Below, one piece after another: positions 43,785 through 52,099 of a stretch of DNA of 64,000 nt. The DNA lies in the NCBI RefSeq assembly GCF_030817475.1, contig NZ_JAUSZJ010000002.1, forward strand, positions 5,346,626 to 5,410,625. Direction: 5' to 3'. The translations under genes were made by a program, and so were the position numbers. The notes beneath the pieces are model-generated. The model did no database searches and had not been told where the DNA came from. It worked only from the letters and a program-made list of their open reading frames with translations. Each line of letters opens with the position of its first letter. Position 1 is the first letter of the stretch. Source of the stretch: Streptomyces sp. V2I9 (lineage in GTDB: Bacteria; Actinomycetota; Actinomycetes; Streptomycetales; Streptomycetaceae).

Positions 43785-45439
43785 GCGACGAGACGCCGCA
43801 GAAGCTGACGCCCGCCGAGCAGCGGGTGCAGGACCAGGCGCAGGTCAAGATCCAGATGGCGCAGACGGACATCGTCGAGGCCTTCCGCAAGGGGGTGCCT
43901 TTCGCCGGCCCGCCCGCGGGCCGTACCTCCTTCGAGGGGTTCGAGCTCAACTCCATGATCGACCTGGTGGAGAACACCCGGCCGGAAGACCTGGAGAGCG
44001 CGGGCAAGGCACTCTGGGCAGCCAGGGATGCCATCTCGAAGGCCGCGGAGGAGCTGGACACGTACCTCACAGGGGTCGACTGGCAGGGTGAGTCCGGCAC
44101 GGCCTTCCGTGCGTTCGGCAAGGGCCTGGTCGCCCACGCACGCGAGCTGGGCGACTTCGCGGAGGTCGCCGGCACCCAGATCACGGTCGCGGGCACCGGC
44201 CTGGCCTCCGTACGCAGCGCCATGCCGCCACGCGACGACCGCCAGGTCCGCAAGAGCCCGGACGACATCGAACTCCCGGCCCGGACCGCGGACAACCCGG
44301 AGTACCAGGCCGCACTCAAGGTGGAGAAGAACCGCCAGGAGGCCATCAACCAGATCAACCGGCTGGCTTCGTACTACGCGGTCTCGGGGAAGCGGCTGGA
44401 GGGGCAGGAGCCGCCGCGGTTCGAAAAGCTGCTGCCTATCGACATGCCGCCGCCAGTGGGAGGGGTCGGGCTACCAGGAGGTTCCGGCGGTTCATCCCCC
44501 GACGGATTCGTCGCGGGTGGCGGGACAGGCCAGAGCTATTCGGTGCGCTCCGTCGCAGAAGGACCGGAAGCGCCGAGCACATTTGGTGGCCGGGCTGCCG
44601 TGGACCCACTCGGGCCTGCGCCGACGCTGGACGGGAGCACGGCCACGGAGATCAACAGCGTCGCACCTCCCCAGACTCCGCCGACGGTCACCAGCGCACC
44701 ACCGTCTCCCGCTCCCACGCCCTCCACAGGGCCGACCGGGGTGCTGCCGCCCATGCTGCCCGGCCCGACGAACCCTGGTCCACGGGGAACGCAGCGCCCG
44801 ACGGGGCCCACGGGCATGTCGCGCACGGTCGGCCAGACCGGTCCGGGCTGGGGCAAGGCCCAGCCCACCGGGGGCGGTCCGGTCGCCAGAGGGCAGGGCG
44901 GCCTTCCGGCCGGCCGCCCCGGCCCGATGAGCGGCGGCGGGGGTTCCTCGTTCGCCGGACGTCCGGTGGGCGGTCCGCAGTCGCCGATCGCGGGGCGGCC
45001 CGGTGTGACGGGCGGGCGGCCCGTGGTCGGCCAGGGCGGGACGCCTGCGGTCGGCGGGCCGCGTGCCGGAGGTAGGAACGGCATCGTCGGCGGGACCGCC
45101 CAACAGCCTCCCCGGAGCAGAGGCGCTGCCGGCGGCGTCGGCCAGCGGGGAGTGATCGGAGGCCCGGGGGCCGCCGCCGCTTCTCGTGCCGGTGGGCGAA
45201 CCACTCCCGCTCCGGGTGGCAGCGGTGTTGTGGGCGCCGCCCGCAAGGCTGCGGGAGGTGGTCCGAACACCAAGGGGTTCACGACAGGTGGCGCGGGGCT
45301 CGTGCGAGGTCCCGCGGATCGCCGCCAAGGCGGGCGCGAGGACGAGGACAACGGATCGACCCGTCCCGACTACCTGACAGAAGACGAAGAGACATGGAAC
45401 GCCGTCCGGCGCGGAGCCGTGCCGCCGGTGGTCGAGTAA
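43781..45439 (+). CDS. large WXG-type ESX substrate candidate with Pro/Gly-rich tail
   Basis: A 552-residue protein. The N-terminal ~215 residues are helical and contain a W-x-G turn at W101-Q102-G103 (TGVDWQGESGTAFRAFGKGL), followed by a helix with AEVAGTQITVAGTGLASV. This is reminiscent of the helical hairpins of WXG100/PPE-like substrates. From about residue 215 to the end it is Gly/Pro/Arg/Thr-rich and low complexity (GRPVGGPQSPIAGRPG), and such tails are sometimes misannotated as IF-2 or collagen-like. No signal peptide, as expected for T7SS cargo. The base composition is less GC-extreme than in flanking genes. The small coupled gene upstream may encode its partner. Function is inferred. 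Confidence 0.68.
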   Translation: MSDETPQKLTPAEQRVQDQAQVKIQMAQTDIVEAFRKGVPFAGPPAGRTSFEGFELNSMIDLVENTRPEDLESAGKALWAARDAISKAAEELDTYLTGVDWQGESGTAFRAFGKGLVAHARELGDFAEVAGTQITVAGTGLASVRSAMPPRDDRQVRKSPDDIELPARTADNPEYQAALKVEKNRQEAINQINRLASYYAVSGKRLEGQEPPRFEKLLPIDMPPPVGGVGLPGGSGGSSPDGFVAGGGTGQSYSVRSVAEGPEAPSTFGGRAAVDPLGPAPTLDGSTATEINSVAPPQTPPTVTSAPPSPAPTPSTGPTGVLPPMLPGPTNPGPRGTQRPTGPTGMSRTVGQTGPGWGKAQPTGGGPVARGQGGLPAGRPGPMSGGGGSSFAGRPVGGPQSPIAGRPGVTGGRPVVGQGGTPAVGGPRAGGRNGIVGGTAQQPPRSRGAAGGVGQRGVIGGPGAAAASRAGGRTTPAPGGSGVVGAARKAAGGGPNTKGFTTGGAGLVRGPADRRQGGREDEDNGSTRPDYLTEDEETWNAVRRGAVPPVVE

Positions 45440-45466
45440 CAGCCCCAGGGAAGGTTCGGAAGCCGG

Positions 45467-46702
45467 ATGACAGCAGGGATGGGCCGACCTCCGAGGCGCG
45501 TGCGTGTGCTCGGTGCGGTGGCTGCGGTTGCTTCGTGGAGCGTGGTGTTCGTCGGCGCGGCGCAGCCCGCCGCCGCCGACACCCGCTCGAAGCAGTGGTA
45601 CCTCGGTGCGATGCAGGCCGAGGAGATGTGGAAGGTCACGACCGGTGAGGGAATCAAGGTCGCTGTCATCGACTCCGGTGTGAACTCGTCCACCCCGTCC
45701 CTGCGGGGACAGGTTCTCCAGGGCGTCGACGCCACCGGGGCGCCGGGCGACGAAACCGACGACTACGACGGTCACGGTACGACGATGGCCGAACTGATCG
45801 CCGGGACGGGCAAAGGAGGCGGCCTGAAGGGGCTCGCCCCCGGAGCCAAGATCATTCCTCTGCGCATCGGCCTGGACGAGTTCCAGGAGAAACACACCAA
45901 GGCGAGCGACGACATCGCGCATGCCATCCGGACCGCGGCCGACGGCGATGCACGGATCATCAGCATGTCCTTCGGCGGCTATGGGGTCTCCCCTCAGCAA
46001 CACGAAGCGATCAAGTATGCCGAGGGCAAAGGCAAGCTGCTCTTCGCGGGCGTAGGGAACGAAGGACACCAGGAGAACAAGCGTGGGTACCCGGCGGCCT
46101 ATCCCGCTGTGGTCGGCGTCGCTTCGGCGGACCGCGCCGGAAAGGTCTCGTTCTATTCCCAGCACGCCGGCACGGCGGATGTCGCCTCTCCAGGGAGCGA
46201 CGTCCCGAGGTGGTGCGACAACTCCTTCAAGCGCTACTGCGACGGCGACGGCGGCACCAGCGCCGCCACCGCCATCGCCTCCGGCTCCGCGGCCCTCGTC
46301 TGGTCCCTCCACCCCGACTGGACCGCCAACCAGGTCCTCAACGTCCTCTTCGACACCGCCGGCCGCGACTGGAAGGACGGCACGCGCAGCGACTACCTCG
46401 GGCACGGGCTGATCCGGCCTTCCATGAGCGTGCTCAAGGGCAAGGGCGATCCGGGGGCCCCGGACATCAGCCCGCTGACCAAGAAGAGGACGACCGGCCG
46501 CGCCGCGCCGTCCGGCCCTTCCGCCCAGACCCCGGCGCAGCCCGCCGGGAACGGGGCGGAGGGCGGGCAGACCGTGGCGGTGAAGGACACCCGGTCCTCC
46601 GGAGGCGACGACCGGTCGGGCCTCCTCCTCGGAGTCGCCGCAGCCGTGGCCGTCCTCGGAGGAATCGCCTACGCCGTGATCCGCAGGCGCAAGGCCGCTT
46701 GA
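45467..46702 (+). CDS. mycosin 2, second subtilisin-family ESX protease
   Basis: A 411-residue S8 protease, distinct in sequence from mycosin 1. Signal peptide (RPPRRVRVLGAVAAVASWSV, site after AAA near 38). Triad D69 (VAVIDSGVN), H103 (DGHGTTMAEL) and S265 (DGGTSAATAIASG), with N198 (GVGNEG). A Pro/Ala/Gly linker from about 325 precedes the C-terminal helix LLLGVAAAVAVLGGIAYAV and an RRRKAA tail. ATG 45467 follows GGAAGCCGG. The 5' two thirds has relaxed third-position bias and the 3' third is strongly GC-rich, a visible change near 46.23 kb. A 7-bp hairpin (46724-46744) lies between it and esxB. Confidence 0.9.
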   Translation: MTAGMGRPPRRVRVLGAVAAVASWSVVFVGAAQPAAADTRSKQWYLGAMQAEEMWKVTTGEGIKVAVIDSGVNSSTPSLRGQVLQGVDATGAPGDETDDYDGHGTTMAELIAGTGKGGGLKGLAPGAKIIPLRIGLDEFQEKHTKASDDIAHAIRTAADGDARIISMSFGGYGVSPQQHEAIKYAEGKGKLLFAGVGNEGHQENKRGYPAAYPAVVGVASADRAGKVSFYSQHAGTADVASPGSDVPRWCDNSFKRYCDGDGGTSAATAIASGSAALVWSLHPDWTANQVLNVLFDTAGRDWKDGTRSDYLGHGLIRPSMSVLKGKGDPGAPDISPLTKKRTTGRAAPSGPSAQTPAQPAGNGAEGGQTVAVKDTRSSGGDDRSGLLLGVAAAVAVLGGIAYAVIRRRKAA

Positions 46703-46775
46703 CCCGCACGTTCCGCCTGTACCGGCCGGCCATCCATGCCGGCCTCGCAGAACCAACCGAAAGGGAAAGAGAACC

Positions 46776-47117
46776 ATGGCAGACCAGAAGGTCTCAGATG
46801 CCGCGCTCCTGAAGCTGGAGGGTGACCTCACCATCAAGTTCGAGTCGGTGAAGAGCCAGCTCAAGAGCCTCCACGCGACGATCGACAACCTCGAAGGCAA
46901 GTGGCAGGGCATCGGCGCCAACCACTTCAACGTGAAGCAGACCGAGATCAACAACCGCATGGTCAGCCTGGGCAAGCAGCTCCTCAGCTTCCAGGAGGCC
47001 ATCAAGGCGGCCCGTACCATCTCGGGCGACAACGAGGACGAGATCCGCCAGGCGCTCCAGGGCGTGGATGTCGTGGAGGGCTACACGCCCCCGAAGTCCA
47101 GCCTGAACGACTTCTGA
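46776..47117 (+). CDS. esxB: WXG100 family protein, EsxB-like
   Basis: A 113-residue all-helical hairpin protein with the W-x-G turn at W43-Q44-G45 (LEGKWQGIGANHF) between two helices, the defining WXG100 arrangement. The C-terminal tail GYTPPKSSLNDF is longer than in EsxA and may carry the secretion signal, as in EsxB/CFP-10-type subunits. ATG 46776 follows AAAGGGAAAGAG. Together with the next gene it forms the esxBA pair known from Streptomyces ESX loci, which is exported as a heterodimer and affects sporulation in some species (established for relatives, inferred here). Confidence 0.88.
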   Translation: MADQKVSDAALLKLEGDLTIKFESVKSQLKSLHATIDNLEGKWQGIGANHFNVKQTEINNRMVSLGKQLLSFQEAIKAARTISGDNEDEIRQALQGVDVVEGYTPPKSSLNDF

Positions 47118-47160
47118 CCCGCACCCCTCACCCCGTAACCCGGATTCGACGGAGGACCCC

Positions 47161-47457
47161 ATGGCACACAACGACGGTACGACGGTCGTCACTTACGCGA
47201 GCCTTGATCTCGCGTCCGGTGAGATCAAGAAGCAGGCCGCGAATCTCGCTCAGGACCTCAAGGAGATCAGCAGCATGATCGCCAAGGTCTCGGAGCTGTG
47301 GGAGGGCGAGGCGAAGCAGGCCTACACCACCGCTCAGACCAGGTGGAACGCGGACGCCACCGCGATCCAGTCCAACCTGAACGAGATCGCTCGCAAGGTC
47401 GCCGAGGCCGCGCCGATCTACCGCGGCGGCGACAAGCGCGCGGCGGCGAACTTCTGA
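47161..47457 (+). CDS. esxA: WXG100 family protein, EsxA-like
   Basis: A 98-residue WXG100 protein with W47-E48-G49 (KVSELWEGEAKQAYTTAQ) between two amphipathic helices. It starts 43 bases after the esxB stop, with ACGGAGGACCCC before the ATG. It probably pairs with EsxB as the ESX substrate dimer. Substantial hairpins follow, and the next gene (eccC) converges from the other strand. Confidence 0.9.
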   Translation: MAHNDGTTVVTYASLDLASGEIKKQAANLAQDLKEISSMIAKVSELWEGEAKQAYTTAQTRWNADATAIQSNLNEIARKVAEAAPIYRGGDKRAAANF

Positions 47458-47519
47458 CGGAGTTCGGCCGAGGCGGTGCCGAAAGCCGCCGCTGAGCAGC
47501 ATGACGCGGCACAGCACAT

Positions 47520-47552
47520 CAGGGTGGACACGCGCGGGAGGTGTCCACCCTG
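47520..47552 (+). terminator. terminator after esxA
   Basis: CAGGGTGGACAC (47520-47531) pairs perfectly with 47541-47552 across a 9-base loop, about 60 bases after the esxA stop. Confidence 0.7.
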
Positions 47553-47748
47553 AACCGTGTGCCCCCACACCGGCAGGCAGCGGGCGGGAAGTGCTGCCCA
47601 CGCCGGTCGCGGCCCGGCATGCGGCACCGGTCCGCCCGGGCTGTCGGGCCGCGCTGCCCGCCCCGGCTGCCGGGCGGCACCGGTTCGCCCCGCCCCTGGG
47701 CTGTCGGACGGCGGGAACAGCCACCGAGAAGCGCCCCCGGCCGAGAAA

Positions 47749-47775
47749 CGGGGCGCACGAACCTCGTGCGCCCCG
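47749..47775 (-). terminator. terminator after eccC
   Basis: CGGGGCGCACGA (47749-47760) pairs with 47764-47775 over a 3-base loop. On the minus strand it is followed by a short T-rich run (TTTCTC), and it lies 34 bases after the eccC stop. The 351-base gap 47458-47808 contains this and the esxA hairpin; the GC-rich stretch between shows no gene. Confidence 0.7.
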
Positions 47776-47808
47776 CCCCTCCGCAAGCCGGCCCCGCCCG
47801 GCCCCCGG

Positions 47809-50800
47809 CTACTCCGCCACCAGCCCCGTCTGCACCAGCGGATTCCCCCGGCGGCGCGTCACGAAGATGCCGCGGCCCGGAGGCATCGGGCGCGGGCGTA
47901 CGTTGCCGAGGATGTCGCCCTCGTTCGGGTCGCCCGACAGCATCACGCCCTGGGCGCCCAGCTCGATCATGCGCTGGAGGAAGGGGTCGTACAGCGCGCG
48001 GCTCGCCCCCGCCGTGCTGCGGGCGATGATGAAGCGGACGCCCACGTCACGGGCGAACGGCAGCATCTCCGTGATCGCCGACAGCGGGTTGCCGCTCGAC
48101 GTGGCGACCAGGTCGAAGTCGTCGATGACGACGTACACGTGGGGGCCCTGCCACCAGCTCTGCTCGCGCAGCTCCTGTGCCGTGACGTCGGCGGCCGGCG
48201 TGCGGCGCTTCATCAGGTCGTGCAGCGCCGCCATGTGATGGTCCATGTTGTTGGACATCGGGATGTACTCCGCCAGGTGCGAGGCGGGGGTCACGTCCAG
48301 CAGCGATCGCCGGTTGTCGATGACGAACAGCTTGCAGGTGTTGCCGTCGTACCGCTCCGTCAGCTGCTTGATGAGCAGCCGCAGCAGGTTGGACTTCCCC
48401 GACTCGGCCTCGCCGAACGCCAGGAAGAACGGGTCCTGCTCGAAGTTCAGGAACACCGGCTCCAGGTTGTTCTCGTCGATGCCGAAGGCGACACCGCGCT
48501 GGGGAACCGCGTGACCCGGCGGGAGTTCGGCCGCCGGAAGCGCGCGCGGCAGCAGACGTACCGCCGGGGCGGGCGCGGCCGTCCAGTGGCGGGTGACCTC
48601 CTGGTTCATCGCCGCGGTCGCCTCGGACAGGTCGCTGTCGGAGTTGATGCCGTCGATCCTCGGCACCGCCGCCATGAAGTGCAGCTTCTCCGGGGTCAGA
48701 CCGCGGCCCGGCACCCCGGCCGGCACGTTGGCGGCCACCTTGCGGTCCAGCTCGGAGTCCATGACGTCGCCGAGCCGCAGCTCCAGGCGGTTCATCAGGT
48801 GGTCCTTCAGGCTGGCCCGTACCTCCATGGAGCGCGACGCCGTGACGATCAGGTGGATGCCGTACCCCAGACCACGCGCCGCGATGTCCGTCGCCGCCGT
48901 CTCCAGCGCCTCGTAATCCGTACGGAAGCTGCCCCATCCGTCGATCACCAGGAACACGTCGCCCCACGGCTGGTCCGTCACCGAGATCTCACCGCGCGCC
49001 CGCATCCTGCGGAACGTGGCGATGGAGTCGATGCCGGCGCTGCGGAAGTACTCCTCGCGCCGCGCCAGGATGCCGTACACCTCGGCGACCGTGCGGCGCA
49101 CCCGCTCGGGGTCGAGCCGGGACGCCACACCGCCGACGTGCGGCAGACCCGCGATCGAGGACAGACCGCCGCCGCCGAAGTCGAGCCCGTAGAACTGGAC
49201 CTCCTGCGGGGTGTGCGTGAGCGCGAAACCGGCGATGAGCGTCCGCAGCAGCGTCGACTTCCCCGACTGCGGGCCGCCCGTGATCTGCATGTGGCCGGCG
49301 GCGCCGGAGAAGTCCCGGTACAGGGTGTCGCGCCGCTGCTCGAACGGCTTGTCGACCACGCCCAGCGGCACGACCAGCCGACCCGAGCCTTCGAAATCCG
49401 GCTGCGTCAGCCCCCGGCCCTGCACCGGGGAGAGCCCCGGCAGCAGCTCGTCCAGCGACGGCGGGTTGTCCAGCGGCGGCAGCCACACCTGGTGCGCCGA
49501 GGCCCCGCGGCCCTCCAGCCGGCGCACGATCACATCGAGCACCGTGTCCGCCAGCGCGTCGTCCTCCGCCGAACGCTGCTCCGGTACGCCTCCGACCTGC
49601 GCCGCCGGCCGCACGTACTGGACGGGGACCGGCGCGGCCGTGAACGGAACCGGCCTGCGGTCCACCGGCAGCGGGGCGCCCGGCGCGGCGGCCCGCTGCC
49701 CACCGGAGCGGTACACCCCGGAGACGTACGCCGCCTTGAACCGGACCATCTCCTCCGTACCGAACTTCAGCAGCCCCGAACCCGGCACGTTCGGCAGGTG
49801 GTACGCGTCGGGCACGCCGATCGCGGCCCGCGACTCCGCCGCCGAGAACGTCCGCAGACCCACCCGGTACGACAGATACGTCTCCAGGCCGCGCAGCCGC
49901 CCCTCCTCCAGCCGCTGCGACGCCAGCAGCAGGTGCACGCCCAGCGAACGGCCGATACGGCCGATCTGGACGAACATGTCGATGAAGTCCGGTTTGGCGG
50001 TGAGGAGTTCGCTGAACTCGTCGATGACCAGGACGAGTGAGGGGATCGGCTGCAACGGCGCACCGGCCGCGCGCGCCTTCTCGTAGTCGTGGATGTTGGC
50101 GTAGTTGCCCGCGTCGCGCAGCATCTCCTGCCGGCGGTTGAGCTCACCGCTGATGGAGTCGCCCATGCGGTCGACCAGCGTCAGGTCGTCCGCCAGGTTG
50201 GTGATCACCGCCGCCACGTGCGGCATCTGCGCCATTCCGGCGAAGGTCGCGCCGCCCTTGAAGTCGGCGAGAACGAAGTTCAGCGTCTCGGAGGTGTGGG
50301 TGACGGCGAGACCCAGCACCAGGGTGCGCAGCAGCTCCGACTTGCCGGAACCCGTGGCGCCCACGCAGAGTCCGTGCGGTCCCATACCCTCCTGGGCCGC
50401 CTCCTTCAGGTCCAGCATCACGGGCGAACCGTCCTCGCCCACACCGATCGGCACCCGCAGCCGCTCCGCCTGGGACCGCGGCCGCCAGGTCCGGCCCACG
50501 TCGACCGAGGCGGCGTCCCCCAGGTTCAGCAGGTCCGTGAACTCCAGGTTGGCCAGCAGGGGTTCGTCGTCATCCCCGCCCGTCGCCATGTGCAGCGGGG
50601 CCAACTGGCGGGCGAGCGCCTCGGCGGCCTCGAGGCTCAGCAGGTCCGGAACCCCGTCGTAGACGAGCCCCTGGCCCGACTCCAATCGCAGCGACGCCGG
50701 CTGCACCACGATGGACAGGCCCCCGCGCGCCCCGGTGACCTCGCCCGGCACGATCTCGATGACCGTCACGCCCTGCAGGCCCTCCGCCGACGCGAGCACC

Positions 50801-51777
50801 GACATGGGCGGCACCGACTCACCGTCCAGGACCACGACGACATGCGGCTGTTCCACCAGCGGCTGGCCACCGGGCTGGAAGCGGGGCCTGCCCTCCAGCC
50901 GCCCCGCCAGCAGGTCCTCCAACGCCGGCAGGCCGGTGGTGATCAACCGCCTGGTCCCCGCCCCGTCGGCGGGACCCTGCGCCTGCGCGTGCGGGAGCCA
51001 CTTCGCCCACTCCCACCGCGGCGCCGCCTCGGCACCGGCCGCGACCGCGATCACCAGGTCCTCGGGGGAGTGCAGGGAGGCCAGCCCGCCCACCATCGCC
51101 CGCGCCGCCGAGCGCGCCGACTCCGCGTCACCGCTGACCGTCAGGTGGTAGAACGCGCGCAGCGAGACGGCCATGGGCAGTCCGTCCAGGGTGGAGTGCG
51201 TCGCCAGGAACTGCTGCATCGCCCCGGCGGCCAGCGGCTCCAGCTCGTCCACCGGCGCCGTCTCGGGCGCGACGAGCGGCGTCGCCAACTCCTGGCTGCC
51301 CAGCCCGATCCGCACCTGTGCGAAGTCCGCGTCCCCCGCACGCCGTTCCCAGACCCGGCTGCCCTCGGCGACGAGCGCCCACAACTGCTCGGGGGAGGGG
51401 TGGAGGTAGAACTGCGCGTCGCGCTGCTTGCGCGCCGTCCTCAGCACCGTACGACGGGTCTGCGTCAGGTACTTGAGGTAGTCGCGGCGCAGATCCGCCA
51501 GCTCCCCCTGGGTGCCCCGCCGGTACCGTACGAGCATCGCGATGGCCATGGCGAGCGTCGAGGCGATCATGATCATGCCCATGATGCGCATGATCGGGTT
51601 GGGCGTCATGAAGAAGAAGACGACGGAACCACCCATGCCCAGCATCGGCAGGAGCTGCATCAGCGCCCCCTCCTGCTGGCCTCGGGGGAGTTCCGGCGGA
51701 GGTTGCAACTGCACCTGCTCGACCGGCACTTCGGTGGGCAGGGCCCGCGGTGGGCGCTTGACGACGATCTGGCTCAC
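47809..51777 (-). CDS. eccC: type VII secretion FtsK/SpoIIIE ATPase EccC (EccCa and EccCb fused)
   Basis: Motor of the ESX system, 1322 residues in a single chain. The N terminus is cytosolic, then two membrane helices at about 41-57 and 62-83 (MLGMGGSVVFFFM, IMGMIMIASTLAMAIAML). Three FtsK/SpoIIIE ATPase modules follow, with Walker lysines at K479 (GATGSGKSELL), K840 (GGPQSGKSTLL) and K1128 (GEAESGKSNLL). All three lysines are retained. The first module also has LVLVIDEFSELL as Walker B. ESX substrates dock on the C-terminal module in studied homologues. GTG start at 51777. It is divergent from eccD and converges on esxBA. Confidence 0.96.
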   Translation of the reverse strand: MSQIVVKRPPRALPTEVPVEQVQLQPPPELPRGQQEGALMQLLPMLGMGGSVVFFFMTPNPIMRIMGMIMIASTLAMAIAMLVRYRRGTQGELADLRRDYLKYLTQTRRTVLRTARKQRDAQFYLHPSPEQLWALVAEGSRVWERRAGDADFAQVRIGLGSQELATPLVAPETAPVDELEPLAAGAMQQFLATHSTLDGLPMAVSLRAFYHLTVSGDAESARSAARAMVGGLASLHSPEDLVIAVAAGAEAAPRWEWAKWLPHAQAQGPADGAGTRRLITTGLPALEDLLAGRLEGRPRFQPGGQPLVEQPHVVVVLDGESVPPMSVLASAEGLQGVTVIEIVPGEVTGARGGLSIVVQPASLRLESGQGLVYDGVPDLLSLEAAEALARQLAPLHMATGGDDDEPLLANLEFTDLLNLGDAASVDVGRTWRPRSQAERLRVPIGVGEDGSPVMLDLKEAAQEGMGPHGLCVGATGSGKSELLRTLVLGLAVTHTSETLNFVLADFKGGATFAGMAQMPHVAAVITNLADDLTLVDRMGDSISGELNRRQEMLRDAGNYANIHDYEKARAAGAPLQPIPSLVLVIDEFSELLTAKPDFIDMFVQIGRIGRSLGVHLLLASQRLEEGRLRGLETYLSYRVGLRTFSAAESRAAIGVPDAYHLPNVPGSGLLKFGTEEMVRFKAAYVSGVYRSGGQRAAAPGAPLPVDRRPVPFTAAPVPVQYVRPAAQVGGVPEQRSAEDDALADTVLDVIVRRLEGRGASAHQVWLPPLDNPPSLDELLPGLSPVQGRGLTQPDFEGSGRLVVPLGVVDKPFEQRRDTLYRDFSGAAGHMQITGGPQSGKSTLLRTLIAGFALTHTPQEVQFYGLDFGGGGLSSIAGLPHVGGVASRLDPERVRRTVAEVYGILARREEYFRSAGIDSIATFRRMRARGEISVTDQPWGDVFLVIDGWGSFRTDYEALETAATDIAARGLGYGIHLIVTASRSMEVRASLKDHLMNRLELRLGDVMDSELDRKVAANVPAGVPGRGLTPEKLHFMAAVPRIDGINSDSDLSEATAAMNQEVTRHWTAAPAPAVRLLPRALPAAELPPGHAVPQRGVAFGIDENNLEPVFLNFEQDPFFLAFGEAESGKSNLLRLLIKQLTERYDGNTCKLFVIDNRRSLLDVTPASHLAEYIPMSNNMDHHMAALHDLMKRRTPAADVTAQELREQSWWQGPHVYVVIDDFDLVATSSGNPLSAITEMLPFARDVGVRFIIARSTAGASRALYDPFLQRMIELGAQGVMLSGDPNEGDILGNVRPRPMPPGRGIFVTRRRGNPLVQTGLVAE

Positions 51778-52099
51778 AGCTCACCAATTCCCTTGCCGGA
51801 CGGAAGTGTTCCTATCGGCGCCCCCGTGGCGACGGGCTCCATCCGCGGGAGGGATCCTACTGGCGTGAGCGCGACCCGATGGCGGTAGGGTGTCGCGACG
51901 CACGTACGCATCCGCTAACTGTCGTGCGAAGGCGGTCATTCGGGACGCGCGGTGCGATCGGCGGTCCCGGCGGTGCGTCCGGGGCGGACGCGGCCCGGCG
52001 GTGTCGTGGGAGCGGCACGCGGCGCGGCACCACGCCCGCGACACCCGGAACGTGCGCGGAACGAGCAGCGAGCGCAGAACGAGCTAGGGGGAGCACCAG
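51778..52099. promoter_or_regulatory. 322-base divergent eccC/eccD intergenic region with two -10 elements
   Basis: No gene seen. The minus strand has TAGGAT (51859-51854), an exact Streptomyces-type -10, about 80 bases before eccC. The plus strand has TAGGGT (51886-51891), about 210 bases before eccD. The -35 regions are not recognisable. The long eccD leader (51900-52099) is otherwise featureless to me. Confidence 0.45.

Noticed and set aside
43781..45439. Reading the WXG-tail protein as a translation initiation factor IF-2
   Set aside because: Only the Gly/Pro-rich low-complexity tail resembles the IF-2 linker. There is no GTPase domain, and the true infB is at 16351.
44492..47032. Minus-strand frame across the ESX cassette
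   Set aside because: Antisense to the WXG-tail gene, mycosin 2 and esxB, with no domain signature.
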